A DNA stretch of 64,000 nucleotides from Cryptomeria japonica (lineage: Eukaryota > Streptophyta > Pinopsida > Cupressales > Cupressaceae), in assembly GCF_030272615.1 (NCBI RefSeq), contig NC_081411.1:38198140-38262139 (forward strand), read 5' to 3'. Both the position numbers and the translations under genes were made by a program. Positions 45,029-55,599 of the stretch are shown piece after piece. Position 1 is the first letter of the stretch. Every line of letters begins with the position of its first letter. A model generated the notes under the pieces. That model searched no databases. It saw nothing but the letters and a program-made list of their open reading frames with translations, and was not told the origin of the DNA.

Positions 45029-46181
45029 GACATGTTTATAATGAATTCAAACCTCTGGCAACTGACATACGAGATAATTCACATGGTATCTCTTTTAATG
45101 CCATAATTGAACAATTCCATAGTGCAAATATATTTATCACCACTCAGTGATTGATGCAAATCTCCAAAACACAAATCACTAAACACGCAATCTTCATTAT
45201 GTGACATTAATCAATATTTAAAAAAATGAAAATCAATACTTGTCTTCACCTCTTTTGACAACATTCAACCACTTGCATATAAGAACATCCCCAACACCAC
45301 TTGCATATAAAAGCATCCTCAACACCAGTATACACAACTCATTCAAGAGTATAGTCAATCTGAGAAATAATCACCACCAGTATGATAAGAAAATCGACTT
45401 CTGGCAATACTTAATGCTTACATATCAAATACATATAATTACCGACTTAGTTTACCTTTAAAATGGGATAAGAATGTGTAAAAGTGACAACTTCACTTAC
45501 TCCCTAATGCCTTATTTTTCTCCAGAACTTTTCCTGTTTGAACAATATACCCTTTTCTTGGTACTTTTCTCTATATCACTCTTGCAAACTTCAATTCTTC
45601 TCAAATCTGCAAACATGTGAGGCTTGAAGTGCTTTAGCGAAAGTTGAAAGCAATACACAGTTCGCTAAGTTTGTGATATGGACAATACCTCTTAACTATC
45701 AACACATTTTGTTGTTTAGCTCAAACTTCATGTCATGGAGCTGTTAGTCGTAGACCATGTGCAACGCCCATAGTAATACATTTACTAGAATGAATTCATC
45801 ATTGTTGGAAAAGCTAAAAGGGATTTAAATTTTCCTATAGATATTGAATATAAAGGAAATCATAGGTTTGTATGGATGAACCACAATATCAGGTTTCTAA
45901 TGAGTCGATGAATAAATCCTTTGGTCAAAGCATAGACACCACAATGACTCCACCCACCATCCTTCCTCTCGACATAGCTCTGAAACAATCTTAATACTTC
46001 TAGGAATAGGCGTGATGTTGGCTTTGATACCAAAATGAGATATAGAAAAAACGTTTATAGACAAGATATAGTTGATATAACTGTAACTAAAAAGATTCAT
46101 GTAACTACATAACATGCATCACCCAGCCATCGTAGAAAATAAGTGAGAGGACAATGTAATATGCCACTTGTACAACTGTAG

Positions 46182-46333
46182 ATATATTTTTCTTCTCTAT
46201 GTAAGAAGAGGTCTATTGTTGTTTGTAGTGGCATCAATGTCATGTTTACAGATGATAATATATTTTTCTTCTCTATGTAAGAAGAGGTCTATTGTTGTTT
46301 GTAGTGGCATCAATGTCATGTTTACAGATGATA
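46182..46333. repeat. 76-bp tandem duplication
   Basis: Two units, 46182-46257 and 46258-46333, look identical. Copy 1 of the long repeat (near 2800) has a single unit. The identity points to a recent event. Confidence 0.9.
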
Positions 46334-46479
46334 GCACCTGAGTGAGGATATGGGGATATCTAGTTATGTTGGCCATACAAGATGCTCAAGGTAGATGAAA
46401 AGTATCCTATATCATTATTAATAATGGTTCATAACATACTAAATCGATGAATAGATAGACAACTCACTTCAAAATAAAA

Positions 46480-47585
46480 ATAGAAGTGGTGTATATCTTT
46501 AGTTTCTCATTCTTATTATTTATTTTATTAATGAAAATAAAATGTTAAATAATTTTTTAAGAAAATTAAAATTACATTTAAATCTTTTATATTTAATCTT
46601 TCAAATACTATTAATTTTTGACATATTATTCTATGCAATTTCTCTAATATGATGCATTTTTGATTGATGATAATTGTTATAAAAAAAATTAAGTCTAATA
46701 GAACATGATTTGAAGTAATGATAATGATTTATAATATTCTAATTCTATGAAAGGATAGATAATTCCCTCACTTGTAAAAGAACTTGAAGTGGTTTAATTC
46801 TTTAATTTCCCACTCTTGCTATATACTTGATAAGAAAATGAAATGTTCAACAAATTTTCAAGAAAAATGAAATTACATTGAAATTCACATGTCAAGATAG
46901 TTGTTTAACTTATTTTTATTTGTACTCTACCTCATAAACATAAAATAGGTTGAATGATCTTGCATTCGAATTCACATATCAAAAAAGTCTTTTAATTTAG
47001 TTTTATTTGTACTCCATTTCAGAAAATTAAAAAGATTAAATGAATTTGAATTCATGTGTCATGAAAGTGTTTAATATTGGACCTTTTTTTCAGTACTTTA
47101 GATCAGTAACTTAAATGAAATTAAATAAAATGTCAGTTTAATTTATTTTTATACCTACACTAAACAAATGCACTTACTTGCATTCAAATGCACATGCCAG
47201 ACAAATCAGTTTGATATATTTTTATACGTACTCCACATCAGAAACTTAAAGAGGTTGTTGGATGGAACATCACAGAAAAAGAAGAGTTGAGAAAAAAGTG
47301 AATGTGTGTTCAAGAAACTTACTTGCATTCAAATGTACATGCCAAACAAATCAGTTTGATTTATTTCTATACTTACTCCAGGTCAGAAACTTAAAAGAGT
47401 TGGATGGATCTTAAAAGTGAACGTACATTAACAAAAAAAACAAACTTGCATTCAAATGCACATACCTAAAAAAATCAGTTTCATTTATTTTTCTGTGTAC
47501 TCTACACCAGAAACTTAAAGAAGTTATATGGAACATCAGAAAGAAAAGAAAGAAAAAGAACTGGGAAAAAAGTGAACGTACTGCG
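46480..47585. repeat. degenerate tandem array upstream of the intact SDR gene
   Basis: A block with CTTGCATTCAAATGCACATG, then ATCAGTTTGATTTATTT, then ACTCCA..TCAGAAACTTAAA recurs at about 47177, 47321 and 47447. More decayed versions lie at about 46880, 46965 and 47045. Spacing is 80-145 bp. A second pair (46480-46570 and 46780-46880) repeats GAAGTGG..TTTAATTTC..ATGAAATGTTAAA. It ends about 300 bp before the SDR ATG. Confidence 0.7.
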
Positions 47586-47835
47586 CGTACACTAATTCAA
47601 TTACTCATGCCAACACACAAGATTAAACGAGTTTATGCAATGAATGTAGTTTTGAATTGTTATAAATTTTGGTTAGATAGGGTAACCATCAACATGGCAC
47701 CAGGTGGTACGTTGAACTGGTTCTATTTATATTTGACCTAACAATAGAAGTAAACATAATCGAATTGAATTAAATGATTCAATTCCAATAAATCGTCTTA
47801 GAACAATACATTAATCAAATTCCAGACATGTCCGC

Positions 47836-47842
47836 TATAAAG
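47836..47842 (+). promoter_or_regulatory. TATA box of the intact SDR gene
   Basis: TATAAAG within ACATGTCCGCTATAAAGC, 48 bp before the ATG at 47891. The CCGCTATAAA core and its distance are shared with both other SDR copies. Confidence 0.75.
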
Positions 47843-47890
47843 CTGGGTCTTGGAAAGCTATTATTGAATGGCATTTGCTAGCTCGAGGAC

Positions 47891-48966
47891 ATGTCCACGG
47901 CAGAGGTCGCAGCTGGTCTCTGGAGAAGGTTTTTTTCTCTCTTATACATTCTTCACTCTTGTAATGTCATCTTAAATGAAATTGTTGTTTTCTAAAGGTT
48001 TTAGAGTATATTAAGCATAAAATATGCTGGTTTTGAATTCAGAAATTATCCTGTCTGTCGGTGAATGGCCAATTTTGATTACATCATAAGCACATAAACT
48101 GGGAATTACTTGGGCTATTTTTGTTTCCAAAAGGATTTTTGTGCAAAACATAACTCTTTTATGTTAGATGCAGACTGCAAGGCAAGGTTGCAATAATCAC
48201 CGGCGGATCGGCAGGCATTGGGGAGGCCACTTCTCGGCTATTTGCAAATCATGGAGCCAAAATCATTATTGTAGACATTGAAGACGACGCTGGCAAGAAA
48301 GTGGCAGATTCCCTTTCTCCCTGGGCGACATATATCCACTGTGATGTGAGCAAAGAGCAAGATGTAAGCGCAGCGGTGGATATGGCCATGGAAAAGCACG
48401 GAAAACTGGACATTATGTATAATAATGCAGGAACCGTCGACAACCAAAAACTGAGCGTAGACTATGATATGCAGGAATTTGAGCGAGTGATGAATGTAAA
48501 TGTAAAAGGAGTAATGCACGGCATTAAGCACGCGGCCCGAGTTATGATTCCCAAGAGAAAGGGCAGCATTATCTCTACAGCTAGTATTGCAGGAATGGTA
48601 GGAGGAGCTACTCCTTACTCCTACAATGCCTCGAAACATGCCGTTATTGGACTGACTAAGAGCGGTGCGGCAGAGCTGGGGAAATGTGGTATACGTGTGA
48701 ATTGTATTTCTCCTTCTGTAGTTGCCACAGATCTGGTATTGAAATTGATGGGAATGGACGCTTCATCAGAGGCAAAGGCCAAGGTGGAGGCAGCGATTGA
48801 GGTCGTAGCCCCCTTAAAGGAAGCAGTTCTTAAAGCAGAGGATATTGCAAAGGCCGCTTTGTATCTGGCCAGTGATGAATCAAAATATGTGAGTGGTCAC
48901 AATATAGTGGTAGATGGGGGAATAACAGTTGTATTAGACGAAAGTTCAGTGTTTGGAAAGTACTAA
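47891..48966 (+). CDS. intact SDR110C-type NAD-dependent dehydrogenase gene, two exons
   Basis: Exon 1 47891-47928 (ATG, MSTAEVAAGLWR) and exon 2 48174-48966 join through a 245-bp GT-AG intron, phase 2, to 276 codons ending TAA. Motifs: TGGSAGIG at residues 22-29 (Rossmann loop), Asp47 ending the second strand (VDI, NAD rather than NADP), CD at 69-70, NNAG at 96-99, Asn122, catalytic Ser150, Tyr163 and Lys167 (YNASK) and the C-terminal VSGHNIVVDGG. The size and motifs fit the plant SDR110C family: cytosolic oxidation of secondary alcohols in lignan, terpenoid or ABA metabolism (secoisolariciresinol, momilactone, xanthoxin dehydrogenases). The exact substrate cannot be read from sequence. I chose the ATG because exon 1, its donor and the TATA distance are conserved in three copies. 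It is the only copy in the window able to make full-length protein. Confidence 0.92.
47929..48173 (+). other. intron of the intact SDR gene
   Basis: GT at 47929 and TTAGATGCAG at 48164-48173. It aligns with the intron of the split copy (34765-34985), including the GAAATTGTTGTTTTCTAAA block. Confidence 0.85.
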
Positions 48967-49389
48967 TGGGGAATCTCTTAGATTAGATGACGCCTATAGT
49001 AGAAAAGGCTCATGAATCACATTGAAATAATATCGAAGGCGAGTAATACGCTTCTGTTGTAAAAAGGAAAAAGAGTGTCTTGTATTTAGTTAATTGGTAA
49101 TTAATGTGAGATGATAAGGGATGAAGTTATATGTTTGTATTATATTTTTATTATTTAGAAATGTATAAGTTACATGATTAATGTACAAGTCATTTAATTC
49201 ATCTTATTTCAAGTGCATAATATTTAATGGAGACATCGATAGTTGTTTAATGAAGATAATTGAAATGTGAATGTACATGTAGATAGGAATGGATAATAGT
49301 ATAATTTGTCTTGGGTTGTCAATTATTTCTCCTTTCTTTTATTTGCAAGTTTCATAATCTAGCATATAGTGTTGGATATTCATCTTGAA
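48967..49389 (+). other. 3' flank of the intact SDR gene
   Basis: Untranslated and intergenic DNA. AATAAT at about 49025 is the nearest polyadenylation-like word. No repeat is recognised until gypsy remains begin near 49390. Confidence 0.45.
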
Positions 49390-52300
49390 ACATCCCTAGG
49401 AAAGTTTCTAGTAAATTCTTTCATATATTTTTAGAAAATTAAAGTGACCCATTGATACTGTGGCAGGGAACTTAGACAAAAGTTTCAAGTGCAAAGTCTG
49501 TTGGGAAACTAGGACTAGATGGCCCTCATACTAAAAAATAATATCCATCCCAACAATAATTGGCCTTTCAAGAAGGGTGAGTAGGTACCTAGTCTATCAG
49601 TTGATACATGTGACTATCTTACTAACATTCTTCACCCAAGTCATTTTCCCAAGTAATAGTTGACACCGATAAAGTAGTCAAAGTAGGATGGTCCTCAATT
49701 TTGTGTCATAACACATCAATTACCACATTATCATGCCACTTTTTTGTGGGTTATCTTGTATTCATATCACAAAAAATTGGTGACCCACTTTTGTCACTAT
49801 AGAGAGAATACTTCATGGTCTAGGAAACACCTAAGAAAATGGTGATAAATTTCAATGTAGAGTACCTTCAAATAAGATAAGAGCACCATTTACTGACTAC
49901 ATGACAATTGGATATCATTTCCTTCTTATAGATGAAATTGTTTATAATATTTTTATTAGTGTCAACCTTACATATAAATGAAAGGGGTTGGCCTTCCTAG
50001 ATGAGAACAACACCCAAACTAGAACCTAAATAATCAATTTCAATGATAATTTTTTTAGATGAATTTGGAATAAAAGCTAGGTTTGTGCAAATAACCTACT
50101 TATCTAGACCAATTTTTTCTTATGCAGTTACAAAGGACCAGAAGAATCTTTTCTATAAGGGTCCTGAGCGGACAATAACTTTTCCTTGATCCTTCACAAG
50201 TCAATGGTAATAATAAGTGTAGCCTAAGAAGTCCCAAGGTTCTTCAATGTTTTTACTTTAGTTCACTTTAAATGGGGTCACCTGTCATTAGGTCAACCTT
50301 AAGTCTAGCCTTAGAAAAATTTATTTTATATCTAGTTAAATGAACATTCAAAGAGTTTTGCAAATAAGTGTTATATAGAGTGGATTAGATGATCCTTATC
50401 CAAGTTTAAGAGATACATTTATGATGTCGAACTATAAAAATGAATATCATCAAAGAAGACTATAAAGAGAATTGTTTATAATGGGATAAGAAATCTAGCT
50501 CATTGATCCCTAAAAGGTGTATGTTTTATCTTGCACTATCGAATGCTAGGCCATCCTCTACAAGTATTAGAGTCGTAGAGGTGTAGGAGTGAGAACCATG
50601 ATCTTCATAGCTATTTGAATCTCACTAGCATGAGTGGCTCCATCCACATTGATGCACTCAAGGGGAAGTGGAGTCAAGAGGAACTCAACCTACAATGCAT
50701 GGGGCATTGCCCCAGTGGTCTAGTAGCTCCTAAATATGTGCATCCTCAAGTGAAACCTTGTTGGCTTGTACTTGTATCTACATAATAACATTAGAGAAAA
50801 TAAACTTTTTAGTAGTTAAAAAATGTTTCTCACTAGTTGGGAGAAAATAGATGATACCATGCTCAATAATGTTTAGTGGAATCTTCACTATTAAGACCCT
50901 CCACCTCAACCGAGCATATATACAAGTATTTAGTTGTATTTATAGGTTTGGCCTCTCTGTAACTATTATTTTGTTAGAATAGCTATAGGTTGGATGCTTG
51001 TACGAATTTAGATTAACAGATCCCTTTGGCCATCCTCTTTGCATTCATTGAAGTTGTCATTTTTCTTGGTCTTTGGCTTCATGGACATGATGATACGTGT
51101 AAGGAGTGCTAGGAATCAAATGAGCTTCTTTGAGAGGATTTCAGAATTAAGGCTGAATTTATCATGAAGGGGCATCATGTTCCCTTCACTCACGAACTTC
51201 AGGTTGAGGCCATCAAAATGGTATTGGTGTGGGGATTTTTGACAAATAAAAACTATTACCGGGTTTATTTCAACATCACATCATGGTTTTTGGCTTCTGT
51301 ATTGGATTTGCAGTTGGATTAAATCACACACACACACTAGGATTTGACTTCTAGGCTTAAAAGTGTTAAACACTCAGAGTTGACTGACATTCGTTAGGCT
51401 TAAAATGTTGCTTAATGTGTGTGGTTTAAGGTTGTCCTTGGATTTGGGAGGCAAAAAAATTGGCATGCTCTTATTGTTGCATGAGGTTTTTATGGTAGAC
51501 ATATTCGTTGATAAGATTCTCTTCTAGGTTGAGCATGGTGTTGGAATCCCATGGGACAACAACATTCCAAGGCTCTTTGAAGGTGGGGAACAAATCCATT
51601 GGAAACCATTTATTTTTAATCTTGATGAAATGGTCCTTAGGCATTACCAACACTAGGCCATGATTGGTAGAGACTCCCCAGAAACTGAAGGCTTTGTACA
51701 TGATGGATAACTTTGATTAGCTTTTTTAGTTGGTAGATTTGGTCATAGATGGGTTTTTCTTGATTAGAGCATAATGATTTCTTCTCTCATTTCTTTCTCC
51801 CTCCATTCTTGTGTCACACTCTCCACTCTTTGGTATTTTGCTAGGCCTTTTCCTTTTTGATAGATTTCTACTTTCTATATGTATTATGGAGTCCTCTATT
51901 TTGAGGGTACCATGTTAATATGATTATAGATGGATACTATAGAAGAAAGATGAGGTTTTTTTATAGGTGGTAGGCTTTTGAGGTTTGTGAGAGTTTATCC
52001 ACCTTTGAAACTGCAACAACGTAAATTTTTCTATTTTTTAAAAATCCGTAATGTTTTTTAATTAATATAAATATAACCGCATAGCGATTTATTGAACAAA
52101 AAAAAAGGAACTCATAAAGTAGGTAGATGGTACATTGATAAAGTCAAACATATTTCAAGAAGAAGCTAATAATAACTATCATGAGTGTAGAAGGTTTTTG
52201 GAATATGATATTATTTAATATGAATGTAATGATAATTTGACCATAAACTCAACTTGGAGAAGAATTATGTATGATAGATTTCATCAAAAAGTTCATTAAA

Positions 52301-52950
52301 TAATAGAATAGGAAATTTATCCTTGATAGCTACTTTATTTAGCTCATAATAATCAAGGCAAAGGATATAGGAACCATATTTCTTGCACACAAAGAATAGC
52401 GGAGGAGAAACACTTACTTTACTAAATAATCCCTTGGTATAGTGGTTTCTATATTAATTTCTTGAGTCTCAATACTTTGTAGAAATGGGTATTTCTAATG
52501 ACACAAGTTTGGGGGTGTCCTCTTATGTAGTGGTTAAGTGACATGATCTGGAGGAGTAATTTTTTTTTGAGATACTTAGGATGGTTTGAGAAAGAAGAGT
52601 TGGTAACTTGAATAGTAGTAATACACATGGGATAGGAGTAACAATTCAAAGCTAAATTATTCTCAAAATAATTCCACAACCACCCAAGTTTAAGAAAAAC
52701 ATTTTAGATTTGAGATTTTATTCTCATATAGAAATATATATAAAAGTTAGTCTTTGGTCTCACATCTCGGTAAGTTTCCATCATTAGTTATCATGAACTC
52801 AAATCTACAGTAAGGATGGACAAGATAGTTGATGAATTCTTTGAAATCTAGGTATATAAAATTATTAGTGCTACCAAGATAAACAAGAATTTTGAGAGAA
52901 TATTTCCTAATAAAAGTTTCAAAATCATTATTCAAGGAACAAATATCTTA
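49390..52950 (-). mobile_element. very old Ty3/gypsy pol fossil
   Basis: Minus-strand remains in the right order: a protease block (52747-52935, LVYLGSTNNFIYLD), the N-terminal half of reverse transcriptase (about 52110-52430, with YELNKVAIK and FFSKLSLWSNYHYIHIK), the FFDDIHFYSS active-site block (about 50440-50480) and its LFAKLFECSF continuation, then RNase-H-like sequence down to about 49900 and perhaps 49390. The family differs from the Tat-like elements in the window. It is crowded with breaks, so much older than any LTR pair here. A 1.6-kb insert splits its reverse transcriptase. No LTRs are recognised. Confidence 0.75.
50500..52107. mobile_element. 1.6-kb insert of unknown type within the gypsy fossil
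   Basis: The two halves of the reverse transcriptase fossil meet if this stretch is set aside. Its right end is a run of nine A (52099-52107), which suggests a plus-strand retroposed sequence such as a LINE, SINE or processed copy. I recognise no protein: 51471-51701 has an open minus-strand frame of unknown kind. No target duplication was found, so the exact borders are approximate. Confidence 0.5.
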
Positions 52951-53207
52951 TCTAATTTATGCATCTAGATATTATGAGTAAGCTCAACATTTGGATTCTC
53001 AATAGATATTTTCTTTTTTTATTGTTTTTGTGATTCTCTAGATCTTCCTATTCCTCTACCTTGGGTAAAGATGTGGCATCAAGAAAATATAACTTTTTAA
53101 ATCACAATTATAATATACTATTTCTAACAACCATAATTTCATTATAATCTAGCACCAAATTGGGTTCTCTATTTTGTCTCCATTATTTCAAATCAGTGAT
53201 GCCTAAT

Positions 53208-53222
53208 AACATGTATCATAAG
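53208..53222 (+). repeat. target-site duplication, left copy
   Basis: AACATGTATCATAAG, repeated exactly at 54979-54993. A similar but imperfect version also lies at 53285-53299. Confidence 0.7.
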
Positions 53223-54978
53223 TTTGTTAACAAGTTTAACTTCCTCTTACAACTCTATTATATATCATAGATGCCATATTATTTAACAAGTATCGTAAGG
53301 CAGGTTGATTTTCAATATGGAAAAATATGAGTGGGAAAGGAGGAGCTGGGTGAGTTAGGGTTTCAACGCCTGAGGATTCAGGTGATGGAGAAGATGATGG
53401 CAAGGAAGATGGTGATGAGAAGAGCCTCTTCTCTTCAGCCCAACCTAGTTTCACTGGCCTCTGCGCAGGCTTCTCTGTTCTGGGTTTTGTGTGGTTGGAT
53501 AGTGCTACAGTGGGCTGTGTGTTTACCTTACCCTTGTTGGTTTTGTGCGATGAGATCACCTTGGTTCTTGACATTTGCTGTTCATTTCTCTCTGCTGATG
53601 AACCTTGTTGGGTGCCTTCGTCCTCACATGTTTGTGTTTTGGCTGTGATGCCCTGTGTCTGGCCAGGCTTTGGGTCCCCCTCTGGAACTGGTGGTGCTTT
53701 TTTGCCCCCTCTTTTTGCCTAGTCTTTTCTTTTTGTTGGTGCAGGTTTGCCCTTGGTGCCTTGCATTGGTTTGCAAACCATTCTACTTGGCTTTCTTGGA
53801 TCCATATGGGAGGTTCCCCTGTCCCTTGTTGTTTCTGTGGATCTAAATAAGTAGGGCTCTCTGTGGTCTTGGCAGAGTATGTCTCTTGGCATTGCCTTGG
53901 CTAGAGGTGGCTCTCTATGGAAGATGGAGAGAATATTTTTGGATGTGAATGGTTTGTTCCGGCCCTCTTCCATTTCTTGTGAGGGAGTCTCTATGTTTCT
54001 AAAGGATCTTCCTCTCAATCTTGAGACTGGGTTGGTCAAATTTTCCCCTGTTCTGGTTTGCCCTCCTTTTGTGGTGGAGGAGCTTTTTCTTTGTTTGTCC
54101 ATGACTATTTTTTGGGGGTATTTGATCTACTCTCTTCCCAGCCTTTTTGAAGTGGCCCTTTCTCCCATAGAGGCAGAGATCTAGTGGTTGTGAGCGATCA
54201 GGTTTCTGCCTGCTATGAGAGTGCCTCTAAGGTTGATGCTCCACCTTCTTTCTATTCCTATTGAGGTGGACCTCTTCCCTATTGAGGTGGGGAGATGGTG
54301 GGAGAAGGACTTTTGGGTGAGGATGGTGCTTGAGTTGCTGGTTGAGGCCACGTACCATTTCTTTCATGGTCAGGGTTGGGTTTTTTCTAACCATGCTTTT
54401 CAGTTTCTTTTGGGGTTTGAGGGAGCCTTCAAAACCCTCCTTGTGTATGTCGTGAAGGTTAGGGGAGCCTTTCAAAATCCCCATGCGTGCTTTCATATTT
54501 CCTTGCATCTTGGTTGCGGGAGTGTTGTTCGTTCCACTAGCTTGCTGGATGCTAGCAATTTTAAAGGGCCCAACCTGGCCAATGTTGGTTTTTGGTTAAA
54601 GGTTAGTTCTACTATTGGTAAGCTGATATCTATGTTACTGGTTATGGGAGCCTAGGAAAAACCTTGTTTGTTGGTTTTGGGAGCCAATCCAAAACCCTCA
54701 ATAAAGGTTAGGCGAGCCTTTCAAAACCCTAACATTCTGTAGGTTTGGGGAGCCTTGCAAAACCCTTGTCTCCGTGTTAGGGATGCTTTGTGTCCTGTTT
54801 GTGGCTTGGCTGCTGGTTCACTGATATTATTATCCTTTAGCAGCAATTGTATGTGGGTTTCAGATCCTGGTAAAATCTGAGGGTTTCAGGTCCCTTCAAA
54901 ACCTGTGGGGTTTTGGGTCCCCTCAAAACCTGTTTATGGAGTTTCTGGTCCCCCCAAAACCTGTTTACCCTTAATTAA
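53223..54978 (+). mobile_element. 1.76-kb insert with 15-bp target duplication and palindrome-rich 3' end
   Basis: A 15-bp direct repeat flanks this G/T-rich block, which stands out from its AT-rich surroundings. Long duplications of this kind fit target-primed reverse transcription (LINE-type). The right third carries about ten short palindromes. Several open frames exist on both strands (for example 53331-53648 and 54215-54655 plus, 53719-54102 minus) but none resembles a known protein, and I do not call a gene. It may be a non-autonomous LINE derivative. If the imperfect duplicate at 53285-53299 is the true flank, the insert starts at 53300. Confidence 0.6.
54412..54963 (+). repeat. string of about ten short palindromes
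   Basis: Units of 22-28 bp follow the plan GGTTT-GGGGAGCC-x-CAAAACC, for example at 54412, 54457, 54673, 54707, 54742, 54881, 54906 and 54938. Each can fold as a GGTTTT/AAAACC hairpin. From 54850 the centre changes from GGGAGCC to GGGTCCC. They end 15 bp before the end of the insert. Confidence 0.8.
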
Positions 54979-54993
54979 AACATGTATCATAAG

Positions 54994-55599
54994 ACCCTAA
55001 AAATTACAATTTAGTATTTTATAGCCTACAATTTTATCCTCTTTATATTCTTAACATTAGCATGCAAGGTTGAAAGGTGTTTACGAATAATTATTTTTTA
55101 GCAAATTTCTCCAAATTTATTCGGCACTAGTTTTAAGATTTTATCATCAATTTCAATCACATACTTTTGTTTTGTACAAATAATATTAGGCGGTGGTTTT
55201 TAAAATATCTTATTTTTTTTTATATATTTGGTGATTTTTTTCATCTTCAATATTTTGTCAATTGGTGCATCCTATTGAATGTCACAAAAAAATAAAATAT
55301 ATTTCTAATAAATTGGTAATTTTTAATAGCTTTTATAGTTTGAAATTGGAATATTATTGTGTTTATGTTCCATCATCTATCATGATTTTTTCTTACTTCA
55401 ATAAAGGATTTAAGATCCATTTATATATTTAAATCAATTGATATTGATGGCATACATTCAACTCTATAATTTATAACTTAGAAGCATTTTTTATATATGA
55501 TTGTCGTGTCTCCTTTCAAACAATAGAACTTACTATTGATAGTAAGTATATTTATCCAAAAATAGTTAATCAAAACCTATGAATAGATTGAAAGGTACA
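54994..55599. other. AT-rich spacer, nothing recognised
   Basis: No gene, LTR or tandem repeat that I can support. Confidence 0.4.

Larger units (their letters stand above)
43686..46495 (-). repeat. long dispersed repeat, copy 2
   Basis: Same orientation as 400-3036. It has its own primer-site-like motif at 46020-46032 and LTR-like block from 46036. Private features are a TA/CA microsatellite (44953-45028) and a 76-bp tandem duplication (46182-46333); it lacks the two duplications of copy 1. No coding capacity is recognised. Confidence 0.6.

Noticed and set aside
53331-54655. Possible host gene with several long plus-strand frames
   Set aside because: The frames overlap in different phases, resemble no known protein, and sit inside a target-duplication-flanked insert ending in palindromes; a mobile sequence is the simpler account.
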